Assembly (NCBI GenBank): GCA_022813625.1
Contig: JAKLMB010000032.1
Span: 124,001-188,000 of the forward strand
From: Aaosphaeria pasadenensis
Taxonomy: Eukaryota; Ascomycota; Dothideomycetes; Pleosporales
Reading direction: 5' to 3'
DNA length: 64,000 nt
Shown here: positions 43,547 to 56,400 of the stretch, one piece after another
Layout of the letters: each line of letters starts with the position of its first letter
Numbering within the stretch: position 1 is the first letter of the stretch
Program-made: the position numbers and the translations under genes
The notes under the pieces: generated by a model
The model's database searches: none
Seen by the model: the letters and a program-made list of their open reading frames with translations, nothing else
What the model was told of the DNA's origin: nothing

Positions 43547-45279
43547 ATGGCGACTTATATGCACCAACTTAGCCAATGGGCCTTCATCCCTACCAACTCC
43601 AAGTTCCACCCTTCCACCCCTCTATACATCCGCAACAAAAGCACACCACCCGTGATCACAGTATCCGACCACAGCGAGAAACCACATCTAACCCACACCT
43701 ACATCCACCAAGACGTAACCATCGCCCTGATCCCCCTCTCCCTCCTCGTGAAGTCCCTCCCCAACCACCCGGGCCGCGGCGCCCTCCTCTACCACGCCCC
43801 AACCTCGAACCTCACCCTCCAACCCTGCACCTCCGCCTTCCTCGATGACCACACGCGCTGCACGATCTCCCTCCTCGAATACTTCACGACCTTCTACCCC
43901 CACGACACGCCCCAAATGCACGCGGTGCTCTTCCACCTCCTCGACACCCTCCTCGACGCCACGGCGCCCCTCCCCCACACCTTCTGGGACCACCGCGCCC
44001 GCGGCGTCATCCCAGACTGCGACCACGCGGAGAAGTTCAACCAGAACTGGGAAACCGCGCTCGCGCACTTCAACCACGTCATCCACGGCCGCAAGGGCGG
44101 GGAAACGGGAAACGTCACCGGCGATGTCGTGCACCACACGGGCAAGAACGGCCTCACGAGCCCTGTGCCGTTCCGCCTCGGGAGGTACAAGTGCGGGTTG
44201 AAGCCGTGGGCGCAGTGGTTGTGTGAGGGGAGTCCGGGGTTTGGGGTCGGGGTCAAGGATAGGGTGTACCTTGGCGTGAATGAGGTTGAGGAAGTCGTCG
44301 AGGACGAGGAGTCTGACGATGAGGATGCTGAAGGCGAGTATGACGAAGACGAAGACGAGGAGATGGAAGACGCTGTGGACGACGACGAGCGGAAGGAAGT
44401 CATAATCGAAGACGTGGAGATTGGCGACCTGTCCGTCGAAGACAACGACCCCGACAACCCTGACGACCCCGACAACGACGGGGCCGGCGCCAGCGCCGTC
44501 GTCATGCAGCCGATAACCCAGCACGAGTTCTTCGTCCGACCCCCCGAGCAGACGCCCAAGTCGATCAAGCTCCCAAGGAGGCACAACACGGTGGCGGAGT
44601 TCAACATCCCGATGGGGGGGCTCGCGGTCATAGACCAGCAGGTCTGGAGGGCGAGGGACCTCGCGCTGCGGGTCGTGGAGCAGGATGGGCTGGATGAGAG
44701 GGAGGTGCTGGCGGAGTTTGACGCGCATGTAAGATTGATACCTCTTCACCAAAACCCAGTCCTTCATGCGGGAAAGCAAATGCTAACATGGCAAACTACA
44801 GACCATACCACTAAACCACACCACAGTAACACACGACGCACCCTGTCTGACAGCCCGCCACACAATGTCTCTCCAACCTGTACGTCCTCCCTCTCCCCAT
44901 CCCCCCATCTCCCCTTTTTCCCAATTCAACCATTAACGAACATCAGATGTACCCCAAACGCACAGACACAACCCCGCGCCGCAGCCCGGGCGGCCCCATT
45001 GAACACATGGACATGAAAGCGCGCGACGTGCCTGTGTGGATGGTCGACGAGGCGCTGGGCCGGTGCGCGGGGGAGGTCGCGTACGAGCATCCTGGGGATG
45101 CTGAGGCTACAGCGACTGCAGCGGCAGGAGGTGGAAGGGGAGGCGGGAATGTGTTTTGGATGGTGGGTGTTACGGTTCATGATCATGGGGATGTGCTTGG
45201 GATGACGGGTGAGAGGGGGGAGGGGCCGGAGGGGAGGATTGAATGGGGGGATTTGTGGGATGATTGGTTGTTTGGCTGA
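43547..45279 (+). CDS. Uncharacterised protein with long acidic segment, 530 aa
   Basis: I do not recognise this protein. Three exons: 43547-44728, 44802-44879 and 44947-45279. The N-terminal 230 residues look globular (YIRNKSTPPVITVSDHSEKP, ALIPLSLLVKSLPNHPGRGA, CTISLLEYFTTFYPHDTPQ). A very acidic stretch of about 60 residues follows (about 250-310; runs such as DEESDDEDAEGEYDEDEDEE), and then a conserved-looking part (HNTVAEFNIPMGGLAVIDQQ, RARDLALRVVEQDGLDE). The C-terminal domain contains NVFWMVGVTVHDHGDVLGMT and WGDLWDDWLFG. No membrane segment or signal peptide is visible. I chose the first in-frame ATG; the frame is open further upstream but without conservation. The gene converges with TEA1. 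Confidence 0.75.
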
Positions 45280-46185
45280 GGGTATTCCGAATTTCTCTTT
45301 TGGGATTTTGAGGAGGGATGGAGGGATGGATGTGAGGAGCTTGACTTCACGGCGTGGAGTCGTGAAGGAGACATACGGTTCACGACTTTGGCAAACTGCT
45401 TTTTAGATCAGGTTTTCTTGCTTCCAATCGAGGTTCAAAAATATGACGGGTACGAAGGAATCAGTCACAGATTCACACAAAATCATGGTTATCAAAAGGA
45501 GAAAAGTATTCCATATTTTCCGGCCTCGTGAATGAAGGACATGTAAAGATTAGACAAAACACATTCAGAAAAAACAGCAGAAAAGACCGTTATAAAAAGC
45601 GCCTAGGCCAGCCAATCTGCAGCAACACTTGATAAGTTGAGGCCGTTCCGTCAATCAGAGAAGAGAGCAGAGTCAGAGAACCCGAAAGAGAAGCTCCATT
45701 GATTATTTCCGTCAAGATCGATCGGGAGCAAGGAACCAAAGTTGCTGTTTGTTTTGTGTGATAACAGTGTGATATTAAAAGAGTGCGAGAAAATTATCAG
45801 CAGCATGGGCAAAAAAAAAGGCTGAGAGAGAATAAAAAAGGTACACCCCGGGAGAATACGTGAATATAAAAAAAGTGGTATAGTACGAAAAGAAGCGCCT
45901 CCTCCAGGCGGACAGGTTTGAGACAAGGTCGGAGTAAAACATTGAGAACATATCCCAGCCCCAATATCCCGGACTCAGGCGACATTGGAAGCCGTGAGAA
46001 CCATGCCAGATTGAACAGAATGTAGTAATAGAATGCCTTTCGCTTGCGTTTTGCACGTGAAGTGAAATGGTAGAGACTTGCGCAAGGCCTCGCTTTTCAG
46101 AACTGTGCTAACGGAGTGAGAGAAGAACAAAATCAAAACGCCGACGCCAAACTTGGAAGTATCAACGTTTCAACACGTCAAGAGC
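45280..46185. other. Convergent 3' flanks of orphan gene and TEA1
   Basis: About 900 bases between convergent stop codons, AT-rich with short A runs (near 45816-45825 and 45865-45880). A CACGTG is near 46054. I see no gene. Confidence 0.5.
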
Positions 46186-49100
46186 TCATATCATAGTGGG
46201 GCCGGCAGGTGCCGTTGCGGTGGTGGGTGTTGAGTTGGAAGATTGTGGTTGCCCGGCCTTGTTTTCCTTCATAATGCCATCATGTTCGTTATCTTCTGTG
46301 TCCATGCGCTTCCGCCATTGCGCAAGCGAGTCGCTGAGCTCGTTCTTATCGCTATTTGGGGTACGCTCGAAATCAAATCGGTCGCTAAGGCGGTAGGCCT
46401 TGTTGGTCGTTTCCCAGTGGCTTCGTAGGGCGTCAAGCTCGGAAGCCAGGTTGTCGAGGGCCATGGAGTTGCGTGTAGCTGAAGAGCCAGGTCCATTCGC
46501 GTCGGGTGTGCTGGATCCGTCGTTGCCACTATACAGTGATTCTCCGGACGCCACGCTATCGTGGGTACGGTGTCGCAGCTGTGCTCCGTTCATTTCTGGG
46601 ACAGAAACCTGAGACTGGCGACGATAGTTGTCCACCGATGTCTCGAATTGGTCAAGGAAGACCTGGACACGCTGTTCTGCCTCCTTAGCTCGCTCTTCGA
46701 GGCTCTCGTTCTGCTGGCGCAAAGTGTCAAGATCAGCACGAGAAAGTTCGGCTGATGATTCTGCTTCTCGCATCTTCTTTGTAGCCGCTTCGATTTCCCC
46801 TTGAGCAGCAGCTAGTTCCTTTTGTACCGTCGCGAGCTGACCCTCCAAACGAGCCACGGTAGACTTCATGTTATCCTGAGCTGTCGACAACTCCGAACGG
46901 AGGGAAGCTCGCTCTGCCTCCCATTCTGCTGATCGGTCGGAGTTCTGAGCAGCCTGTTTCGTCTGGTTGAGCTCCTCCTCAAGTCGTGAGCTCTTCTCCT
47001 TGTATCTGTCAAGCTCCTGCTTCATCTTGGTGAGCATCTTCTCTGTGCCTCGCAAATATTTGACAGCCGCCTGATGATCGTTGTGAAGAGCCTGCAGTTT
47101 ATCCTCCCAATCCTTACTGACTTCGTGTTCACGTTGCTCAAAAACACCCCGTAGCTCCTCGTGTGCTTTGGTCATATTGTCAATTTGCTGTTCAAGCTCG
47201 CGAACACGGTTGAGTTCTGGAGTGCCGAACCTGGAACCAGGGCTGTCGAGAACTCGGGACCGTCGTGCATCGACTGGGTTGACGCCTCGTTCCTCGAGCA
47301 GGTTCTTGAGGGTTTTCAGTTGTACTTCGAAAGCATTGCTTTCGAGGCGCAAACGCTCGCATTGTTGATGCAATTCAGCCTTCTCAGCATGTGAGTTTTG
47401 GATGTCCCGCATCGACTGCTGAAGTTGCTTGCGAATAGTCAAGCCCTCACGGCTGGACTGTTCTTGGTAGGCTTCCAAACCAGCGATCCTTTCCTCGGCA
47501 CGGCGGAGCTTCTCAGATGCCTGATCTGCCGCAGCCTGATTCTTACGAATCATGCCATTGGCAGCCTCGACTTGTTGCTGCAGGATAGTGACACGTTCGT
47601 CCATCGCCTCGTGTTCGTCGTCATCGCGCTCGGCGATTTTACCGAGACCGGAGAGCACAGCTTGCTGGTGAAGTCGAGACTCTTCAGCATACTTCTCGGC
47701 AAGCTCCTCAGCGTCTCGCAATTTTCGTGATGCCGATTCAAGTTCTGTTGTTCGATCCTCGTGTTCTGCGCGTAGCTGAGCAAGCTTCTGTCCTAGATGG
47801 TCCCTTTCCGATCTCTCTTCTTCCAGTTTCTTTTCTAGGAAGCTGGACTTTTCGGAGGATGCAGTGACAGCATCGCGTAATGACTGCAGTATGGCGGCGT
47901 GATTTCTGGATTCCTCGGAAACCTTTGCAAAACGTGCACTCAACTCGTTCTTATCAACGGCCAACAGCTTAGACGACGCCTCAGCCTCGGTCGCATTTGC
48001 CGAAGACTCTCTCGCCAGTCGTTCTGCCTCGTGCAATTCTGCACGTAAGCTCTCCAACTCGGCTGCGTGCTTTTGGTGGGAGGTGTCGAGCTCTTGGACG
48101 CGGCGTTGAGCCGCTTCGGCAGTTTCCTCTGCCAGCTGCTTAGCTTTCCGTTCGCCTTCGATCTCTAACGTGATTCGGTCCAGTTTTGTTGACAGTTCAG
48201 ATTGAGAGTGCAACGATGCCGCAAGCCGGCGATTGATATCGGCAACACGATCCATATCAGGTGTAGCTGTGCTTCGAACGCCGTCAGGTTGAGGCGTGCC
48301 ACCTTGGCTTCCACCGCCATGGGCAGCCAACTTAGCTTTGGCATAGATGGCTTCACCGATGGCTGCGTCACGTTGTCTTTCTACCTCGGCAATCCGTTTC
48401 GCAGCATCGTCTCCCTGAGTCTTGATTGAGGTCTGGACTCGTTCAAGCTCGTTCTTCATCTTGAGCAAAGCCTCGATCAGTGGTCGGTCATCGTCACCGA
48501 AAATGTCAGCCGCTCTCTCGTCCAGGATAGGGCTCGTCGAGGTGCCGGCATTATAACCCGCCTTTCTAGCCAATGCCAGTTCCGATGCATACCACGCATT
48601 TCGACTTTTCGCGGCTTCTAGTTCACGTGCTAGCTCGTCGTTTTGTTGCGTCAAGGCAGGCGAGGCGCCGACACCACTATCAATCGGCCGTTGATCGGTT
48701 TCGCGGCTCAATGCACGCTGCTGAGCTTCTATGGAACGTCTTGGGGTTTCTTGCTCAAGGCTCTCCAGCGAGTGTTGCTGTCGGTGCGACCTGGATGTGT
48801 TTCGCGAGGCGAGACTTCCTGATCTTGATGTGTCCATGGATCCCTTGGGTTCGCGGTTCTGATTTGTTGGGTCAGACGGTTTTCGTTGGCCATTGACCAT
48901 CGCGTGCCCAGCTGAAGCACCGGCGGAGGGACTCTCTCTCACGATCGGAGAAATGTTCTCTCGTTCGAAGGAGCCACCTCTTGTGTCGATGGGTGGTCCG
49001 TAAGCGCGAGTATCTTTAGTAGGAGTTTTGTTCCTCGGGACGTTTCCTGAACCAGGGCCGGCAGATCCAGGTCCATTGGCTCTTGGCTGGGGAGGCATTT

Positions 49101-50829
49101 GTAGTGGCGGAGGGCCTGGGGGTGCCTGGCTGGCTACACGTGGGAGACGTGAACCTCCCGGGCCTTGTTCAGGAGCGCGCGACGACCCAGGCGCGGGCAT
49201 CACACTTTCTCGCGTCGGTGGTGAACCTGCCTTGCCTTGGGGTATGTTGCTCCTCTCCCCACTCATTTTTCGGGAACCGCTCCCTTGCTGCTGCACAGGT
49301 GCGTTTTCGTTCGGAGGGTATCTGATCTTCGAAGTGTCGAGAATATAAGCCATACTGAGCTCGTTTCTGTCACTCGCTGATGAGCTGGGCTCACCAGCCA
49401 GAACAATAACGTGTTTGCCAAACGAAGTCATGCTGTGCCCGGAACGCGCAGAAGGTGAATGGCCCATGTTTTGGAACATGTACCATCGACGAGAGGAAAT
49501 GCGGAATGCTGCAAGATCGCCGAGATCGACTCCTTCTTGGGTCCTTCCTCCGAAAATGTACATTGTGTCGTTGACCAATGCCGCCGAATGGCCTTCGCGT
49601 GCGACTGGGATGTAGCCTATACAGTCCAGTTCAGTCCACGAATTGGTTCTAGGTTCGTAGGTCCAAACATCGTTGAACCAGACGTTTCCGTCAGTACCGC
49701 CAAAGCTAGCATAGCGTTAGTAAGAGTTTGGATAATTAAGCAATTAACTCACAGATAGAGCTTATCGTTCCATGTGACGACAGAGTGGTTGGTACGCGGC
49801 GGCGGCGAGCGACCCTGCGGTAGAGACACTTCGCCTTCTTTAGTGTTAGGTAAAAGTACCTCCCACCGGCTAGAAGAAGACTGCAACGAATTCAAGTCGA
49901 ATGCAACCAAATCGTTGAAGAAGAAGCCCTCCACCTGGCCACCAAAGATGTAAATCTTGGATCCAAGTATATTCAGTGTATGGCCGTAACGGCCTGTTGG
50001 TCTAGGACCTTGCGGTAGTGCTCTCGACCAATGCTTCGTAGCTGCGCATAATTAGCCTGCCATCTTGAATGATTGGGGGAAAGTCGCATACAGGTATTTA
50101 AAAGGTATAGTGTATCATCCAGGTCATCATTGTCTTCCAACTTCGTGTCGCCGCCGAATACGATGAAGGCATTCCCGACGAGGAGACTCGAGTGGCCTAC
50201 TCTCGGACCGGGGCCGTCGCCGCTCGTCGAGATCGGGTAACATTGTAAGCTGCCATTGCCCATTTCGGTCACCCATAGATCTCCCTTGACGGTGGAGCCG
50301 GCAACGAGGCCACCCATAATGTATAGAACCCCATCTTTGGAGGCGGTCGCATTGATGGCGGCGCCATACCGAGGGAATGGGTTCGCGGAGGTGGTGAAGT
50401 TCAGACGACGGGAGGACCAAGGATACGGCGAGTCTTGTGGATTTCGGGGTCCTCTTGGGTTCTGGTCATGCCATCAGCCATTGATATTCGTTGGACACCT
50501 GCATTAGTAGATATATGACCGCTTACCTGATGATCTGAATCGGCTCTATCTCGTAATGTCTTCGGCTCGGGGCTTGAGGTGATGGCTGGGTCTCGCAACG
50601 AGCTGAGAGAGTTATTCACACTGGTACCCGGAGTAGGGGTTTCTCTTGGAGGACCGCCGCGACTTTTTTCTTGTTCGCTGCTGCTAGCTCCATTGGTCGT
50701 GGGAATTTGTGATCCCTGGCCGTGGGACGAAGATATATTTCGTGAAGCGGGAGGTAGCGCATTGCCCTGTTGTTGTTGTTGCTGCTGCTGCTGTTGCTGC
50801 TTGCTCTTCTTCCCGAAAAGAAACGACAT
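46186..50829 (-). CDS. TEA1: Kelch-repeat cell-end marker Tea1/TeaA
   Basis: Polarity protein carried on microtubule plus ends to the cell tip, where it helps place the growth site. Four exons: 50527-50829, 50092-50461, 49753-50041 and 46186-49705, giving 1493 residues. The N-terminus has an 11-Gln run (residues about 11-21) and a disordered Ser/Pro region. From about 115 to 430 lie kelch repeats, visible as GG pairs and hydrophobic strands (VLYIMGGLVAGS, FIVFGGD, KIYIFGGQVEGFFFNDLVAF, LYLFGGTDGNVWFNDVW, TMYIFGGRTQEGVDLGDL). A Pro/Ser-rich linker and a very long coiled coil (about 690-1360) follow, then a short tail. The intron 1 acceptor is set by an in-frame TGA just upstream. Repeats, coiled coil and length match the family. 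Confidence 0.93.
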
Positions 50830-53492
50830 GATGCCAGAGAATCACCACCGGCTGGGGCTCGAGTTGTGGGCTGCCAGCGCCGTTCAAGGACGCATTCGGT
50901 CGGGAATCAATAGAGATGACGGAGTGGTGGGTGTGGATTCGCAAAGGGGCGAGGTATCGTGGGTGCGTGGAGGAAATCGAGAGTTCCGGGGGGAGGCTGG
51001 TGAAGCTGGCGGCTGGTGGATGAGCAGCAGCGGAGTGACGATCATTAACCGGCGTGTCTTAATGTCTCGTGTCAGCGATATGCCCGCAGGACTTCAAGTA
51101 CGGTTTGAGGGGAGGCGTGAAGGGAAAATATGGGCAAGCCCAGAGAGCGACAGAGGACGATGTAAGAGAGGAAAGGCAGAAGGTGTCGCGGAAGTCGCAA
51201 CACCGTGTGCGCTATGGGAGGTCCTATGAAGCCTTGGCCCTTAAGTGGGTAAGGGTAAGGTATGGATGGATCCTAGTAGATACACAGTAGTAGGGGGAAC
51301 AACCGCTACAGAACAGGTCTAGCAGCGTCAGGAAGAGGAGGAGGAGGAGTTACTCCTGTTCGTTACACTGCTCTTTATATACTTTTACTACAATCGTACT
51401 CGAAATAACAATAATGACATTCCCGTGTCCCCGACTTGACTACTACTTACACGCATACATGAACTCTGGGTCGGAACGCTACTTAGGCCAGGAACAAAGA
51501 CGCCTTAGAGAGAAACGAGGCACAGAAAATGATCAAGGATGGTTAACAAATAGGCGTTACTATTGCTGGATCTTGAAAGCAATGCGCTCGACTTTCCCAG
51601 TAGTCGTGGACTACTTACGGGGTATGTATAATTACATCGACCTACCGCGTACAATAGCACTTCCTGTCGCTGCATACTTGAGTGGTACACTGTAATCTTT
51701 GTAGATTCCCGTGCACAGTAAGGATACTGTTACCGTACTCTGTGCCACGATTATACCTACGAACGCCTCACGTATGGAGTACAGATCGTGTAGCTTGCGC
51801 AATAGTGTGCGGCGCCCTTCGTCCCTCATCTTCATCTTCCATCATTCGACTCTCATCTCCCACCATCCATCTACCATTATACCACCAGCAACCCTTCACA
51901 TCCCCTTCCCCTGAATGGCAGACCCGATCAGCCGCTCACTTTGGCTGACTGGGGGGTGGGGGACCAGGATGGGTCGTAGAATAGAAGATCATTGGTTGCT
52001 CTACATATCACGGTGGAGAGAGCCTTGCTGCATGCACGAGTACGACAGATCCACTGGCATCTCGGAGCTAAACTCTCATAACTACCAGATTTGGGGTAAT
52101 AACCTTGTCGCCGTCAAATGTTCTAGTGGAAATGAGAAGAAAACTTTATGCGGCGTATGCGACAACAATGAAAGAAACGTTAAACGTTACGTTAGGACAT
52201 CGCACGTTGGTATCGATATGTATGTAGCGACTGTTGACAGATCACGGATCATACTCGCAACTAAGCACTAAATCAACATGACTGAACCGTTGAAGGGCCA
52301 GTGCCAATCCCAATCCCGCTTGACTTGACCAAATGTCGCATTCGCACATCGATTGCGTCTGCGCGGGTTGCCCCCTATTCCTGTCCGTCGATGATGGCGT
52401 CCGGAGAACAGGCTATACTAGACCCAATCCAACATAGTACTTGAAATCGCAGCAAAGAAAGCGGAGTCTTTGCTCAGACTCCCGAGCATTTGTTTCACCA
52501 GCTGTAGATTCCTACACGGTACAGGCTCCTACAGCACAGTGCACTGTGGTTGCTGATTGCTGCGCTCAATTCTTCACCTGAAAAAGCTCACCCCAGTGCC
52601 TATTATGAATGCTTGCATACGGACAGCAGGAAGCATACACAGTTCAAGCTTGTATGTACACTTACTGTGCCATGCTCTCGACACCGTCAAGGGACCGATT
52701 CACGGGGATCAATGGATAAAATGCACATCTGACTTATCCTATTCTTCACCGTGCACTGCTGTGTAGCACTTACATTATTGCGGTGCAGATGCAGGCCTTA
52801 CCTGTCTGCATGTGTACGGTGGATGAACTAGGTATATCATGGATTAGCAGAGAGCCAATTGGTTGCACAGAACATATTCCTGTTGAGACATACAGGTACT
52901 GAATACCGAGATATGGAGTGTCAAGTAGTGACTACAGGGCAATACTCACAGCTTGTTGATAAGTACCTATACGGAATACTGTAGTGCTATATACATACCT
53001 CCGAGGCAATCAAGATACTCCCACCTGTCTTGTTTCACAGTCTTTTCCCGAATAGGCGACCGGCGCAGATCATGGACTGTCCGCTGATTGGCCACGGCAA
53101 ACAACCTCTCTTCTGCCACCCAATTAGGATGATGACATAATGAAGCCTCTCTGGGTGGCCGCACGTGTGCCAGTGCAAGCTCACCTCGACCCTCGAGCTC
53201 AACCGAAAAGGTTCACCGCGAGCACTCCGGGCACCCAGCGCTCAGCTTTATACGTGACGCAACGCATTGCAGCACCATCTCTTCTACCTTTTTTCCTCTA
53301 CTGCTATCTACGCCATCCACTATTGCATCTCTAGAGCATCTGCGCCTTATCCGTCATGGGTGCGGCCAGAAAGATTGATATCGCAGCCAGCTCGACCTCA
53401 GCTTAAGTGCCAGTTCCGTTCCTCAACACGCGCATACCGTCCACCTTTTACATCCTCAACCTCTCTCTGCCCGTAACACAAACTTCGCCGGT
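50830..53492. other. Divergent promoter region, TEA1 / KOG1
   Basis: About 2.66 kb between TEA1 (-) and KOG1 (+) starts. It contains a GAGGAG run near 51338-51350 and a CACGTG at 53162-53167, about 325 bases before KOG1. Its open frames are short and without domains. I see no gene, though long untranslated leaders for both neighbours are likely. Confidence 0.5.
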
Positions 53493-56400
53493 ATGGAATC
53501 TCTTAATGGACCACCGGGTCCGCCACACGATTCACAAACGCCCCAAGGTACCACCTCATCCCGCCCTAGCACTGCAGCGGCCGCACATCCTTCAAACAGT
53601 CGCACCTCCCAAGAAGTTAATGGACAAACCCCAACACCCCAGCGACGCGCCTCCCTCGGAGCCCCCACCAGTCGACCATCCCTTGCGCGAGCGAAGAGTG
53701 ACTTTGGTCCACGCCGCAATGCCTCCCCTGCACCCGACCCTCCAGCGGAGGAAGACGATACTTCTGACGGCCACTTCAAGATCAGGCATGGATGGGACGA
53801 CCAGCTCAACTCGGAAGAATACAACAACCTGCTCACATCCACTTTCTTCATGTATTTCACGGAGAAGAGGCACGAGACGGGAGGAATACCCAAGGATGTA
53901 ACAGGTAGCTTCCCGCTTCAGGAATGGCGAATGCGTGATCGCCTCAAGACGGTATCGGCGGTACTCACACTCTGCCTCAACATCGGCGTTGACCCACCCG
54001 ATGTCATCAAAACGAGCCCTTGTGCCAAGGAAGAATGCTGGATAGATCCCACTGTGACGTCCCAAACACCAGGCCACACCCCCATGAACCAGATCGGAAA
54101 GGCTCTACAGACACAATATGAGCAGCTTAGCATGCGCACGCGTTACAAACTTCTCCTCGACCCGACTACCGACGAAACAAGGAAGTACACCTCAACCTTG
54201 CGGCGAAATGCACGGAATGAAAGGGTACTTTTTCACTACAACGGACATGGCGTACCGAAGCCTACCTCTTCAGGTGAAATCTGGGTCTTCAACAGAAACT
54301 ATACACAATACATTCCTCTGTCGCTCTATGATTTACAAAGCTGGATAGGCGCGCCGAGTCTCTTTGTGTACGACTGTTCAGATGCCGGCTTGATCATTAG
54401 CAACTTCAACCGATTTGCGGATAAGCACCAACTTGAATTCGAGGAAGCACGCCGAAGAGATCCTAGTGTCGAATTCGTCGACTTCAGCGATTGCATACAC
54501 CTAGCCGCCTGTAGGGAGAAGGAATCGCTTCCTACAAATCCAGAACTACCCGCCGATATATTTACCTCCTGCCTGACGGATCCCATCGCCATGGCGGTGA
54601 GATTCTTCATACTACAAAATCCCCTTCCTTGTAAGGTGAATATCCGTGATGCTCATAACATCCCTGGTAAAGTCTCCGAACGTCGTACTCCGATCGGAGA
54701 ATTGAACTGGATCTTCACGGCCATCACCGATACCATAGCCTGGAATTCTCTCTCTAAACCATTGTTCAAGAAGCTCTTCCGCCAGGATCTCATGGTTGCT
54801 GCTCTTTTCCGAAACTTCTTACTCGCGCAGAGGATCATGCGAGTATATCATTGCCACCCCGTCTCCCACCCGGAAGTCCCACACACATATGATCATCCTC
54901 TGTGGCGAAGCTGGGATCTTGCCGTGGAGCTGATATTAGCCCAACTCCCGGACCTCCAAGCTGAAGCTCGGGGCGAGAAAGAGTATTCATACAGGCACTC
55001 GGAGTTCTTCTCTGAGCAATTGACCGCTTTTGAAGTCTATCTCACACAGGGAGCCGTGGAGCAGAAGGTACCCGAGCAACTACCAATTGTATTGCAAGTT
55101 CTTCTTAGTCAAGTACACAGACTCAGGGCGCTCATCCTGTTATCGCGCTTTCTCGACCTGGGACCTTGGGCTGTAAACTTGGCCCTCAGCATCGGGATTT
55201 TCCCGTATGTGCTGAAGCTCTTGCAGTCACAAGCCATTGAACTCAAGCCGGTCATGGTCTTCATCTGGGCTAGAATCTTAGCAGTGGACCAGTCCTGCCA
55301 AGCGGATCTTCTCAAGGACAATGGGTACCAATATTTCATCAATATATTGAACCCCAGTGCAGGTATTCCGATCGCGAATGCCAGCGAACACCGGGCCATG
55401 TGCGCATTCATTGTCGCGATGTTCTGCAAAGATTACAACCAAGGCCAACGCGCATCTCTTAGCACCGAGTTAGTAGAAAGCTGCTTGGATCATCTTAAAG
55501 ACATGCAGAATCCTCTCCTGCGCCAGTGGGCCTGTCTCTGCTTGAGCAAGTTGTGGGTCAACTATGAGGAAGCGAAATGGGTTGGAATTCGCTGCATGGC
55601 CCACGAACGCCTTTGCGAGCTGGTGCTTGATCCGGTAACAGAGGTTCGCGCGGCTATGCTCTATGCCCTCACCGCCTTCTTGGGCATTCGCGACGTTACG
55701 TCGCAAGTCGCACAAATCGAAGAATCAATTGCGTCTATGATTCTGGTCATGACCACCGACGGCAACAGCCTTGTACGAAAAGAGCTGCTGATATTCTTTT
55801 CAACCTTCATTGTGAGATACAGGAGCCGATTCGTTGTCGCGGCATTTGAACACTTCATGGAAGAGGGCAATGCGGAACTTAATACGAGAGTAGAGGAAAG
55901 GGATTCAGACGGTCTATTCATGAAAGCACGCTCATCCATCAATGGCCATCCTTCCCTAGCAAGCTCTTGCTCGCAAAACTCCATATATGCTACCATCTGG
56001 AAGGAAATGTTGGTCATGTCTGTCGATCCTCATCCAGAAATCGCCAGGGATGCCGGCTCGGTAGTCGACATGGTCCTCGTCGCACTCCTGGAGTCGCCCT
56101 TGGCAAAGTTCGTGCAGCCGCAATATGAAGATTTGGTCCGGAAGAACCCCGTGTCGCGGGCGAGTACACGGCGTGTACTTGAGGAAGCTCCCTCGCAGCA
56201 GGCGACTGCTCCTCCCACCCCTTCCAAAGAACCCAGCTATCTTAACTTACTGAATCCACTTCGGAGGACGGGAAGCGTGGCTGCGTCATTGAAGAACTTC
56301 TGGGGCGCGCATGAGTCGCCAGCCTCGCCTCAGAAGAGCCCTGGACAGAAGCAGACGGAGGACGTCCACGCACCTCCAAGCGACATACGCCCGCATACTC

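Noticed and set aside
43688..44779. 363-codon antisense frame opposite the acidic orphan gene
   Set aside because: It consists of Val/Glu/Arg runs that mirror the sense codon bias; the sense frame has coherent exons and the antisense has no start or splice support.
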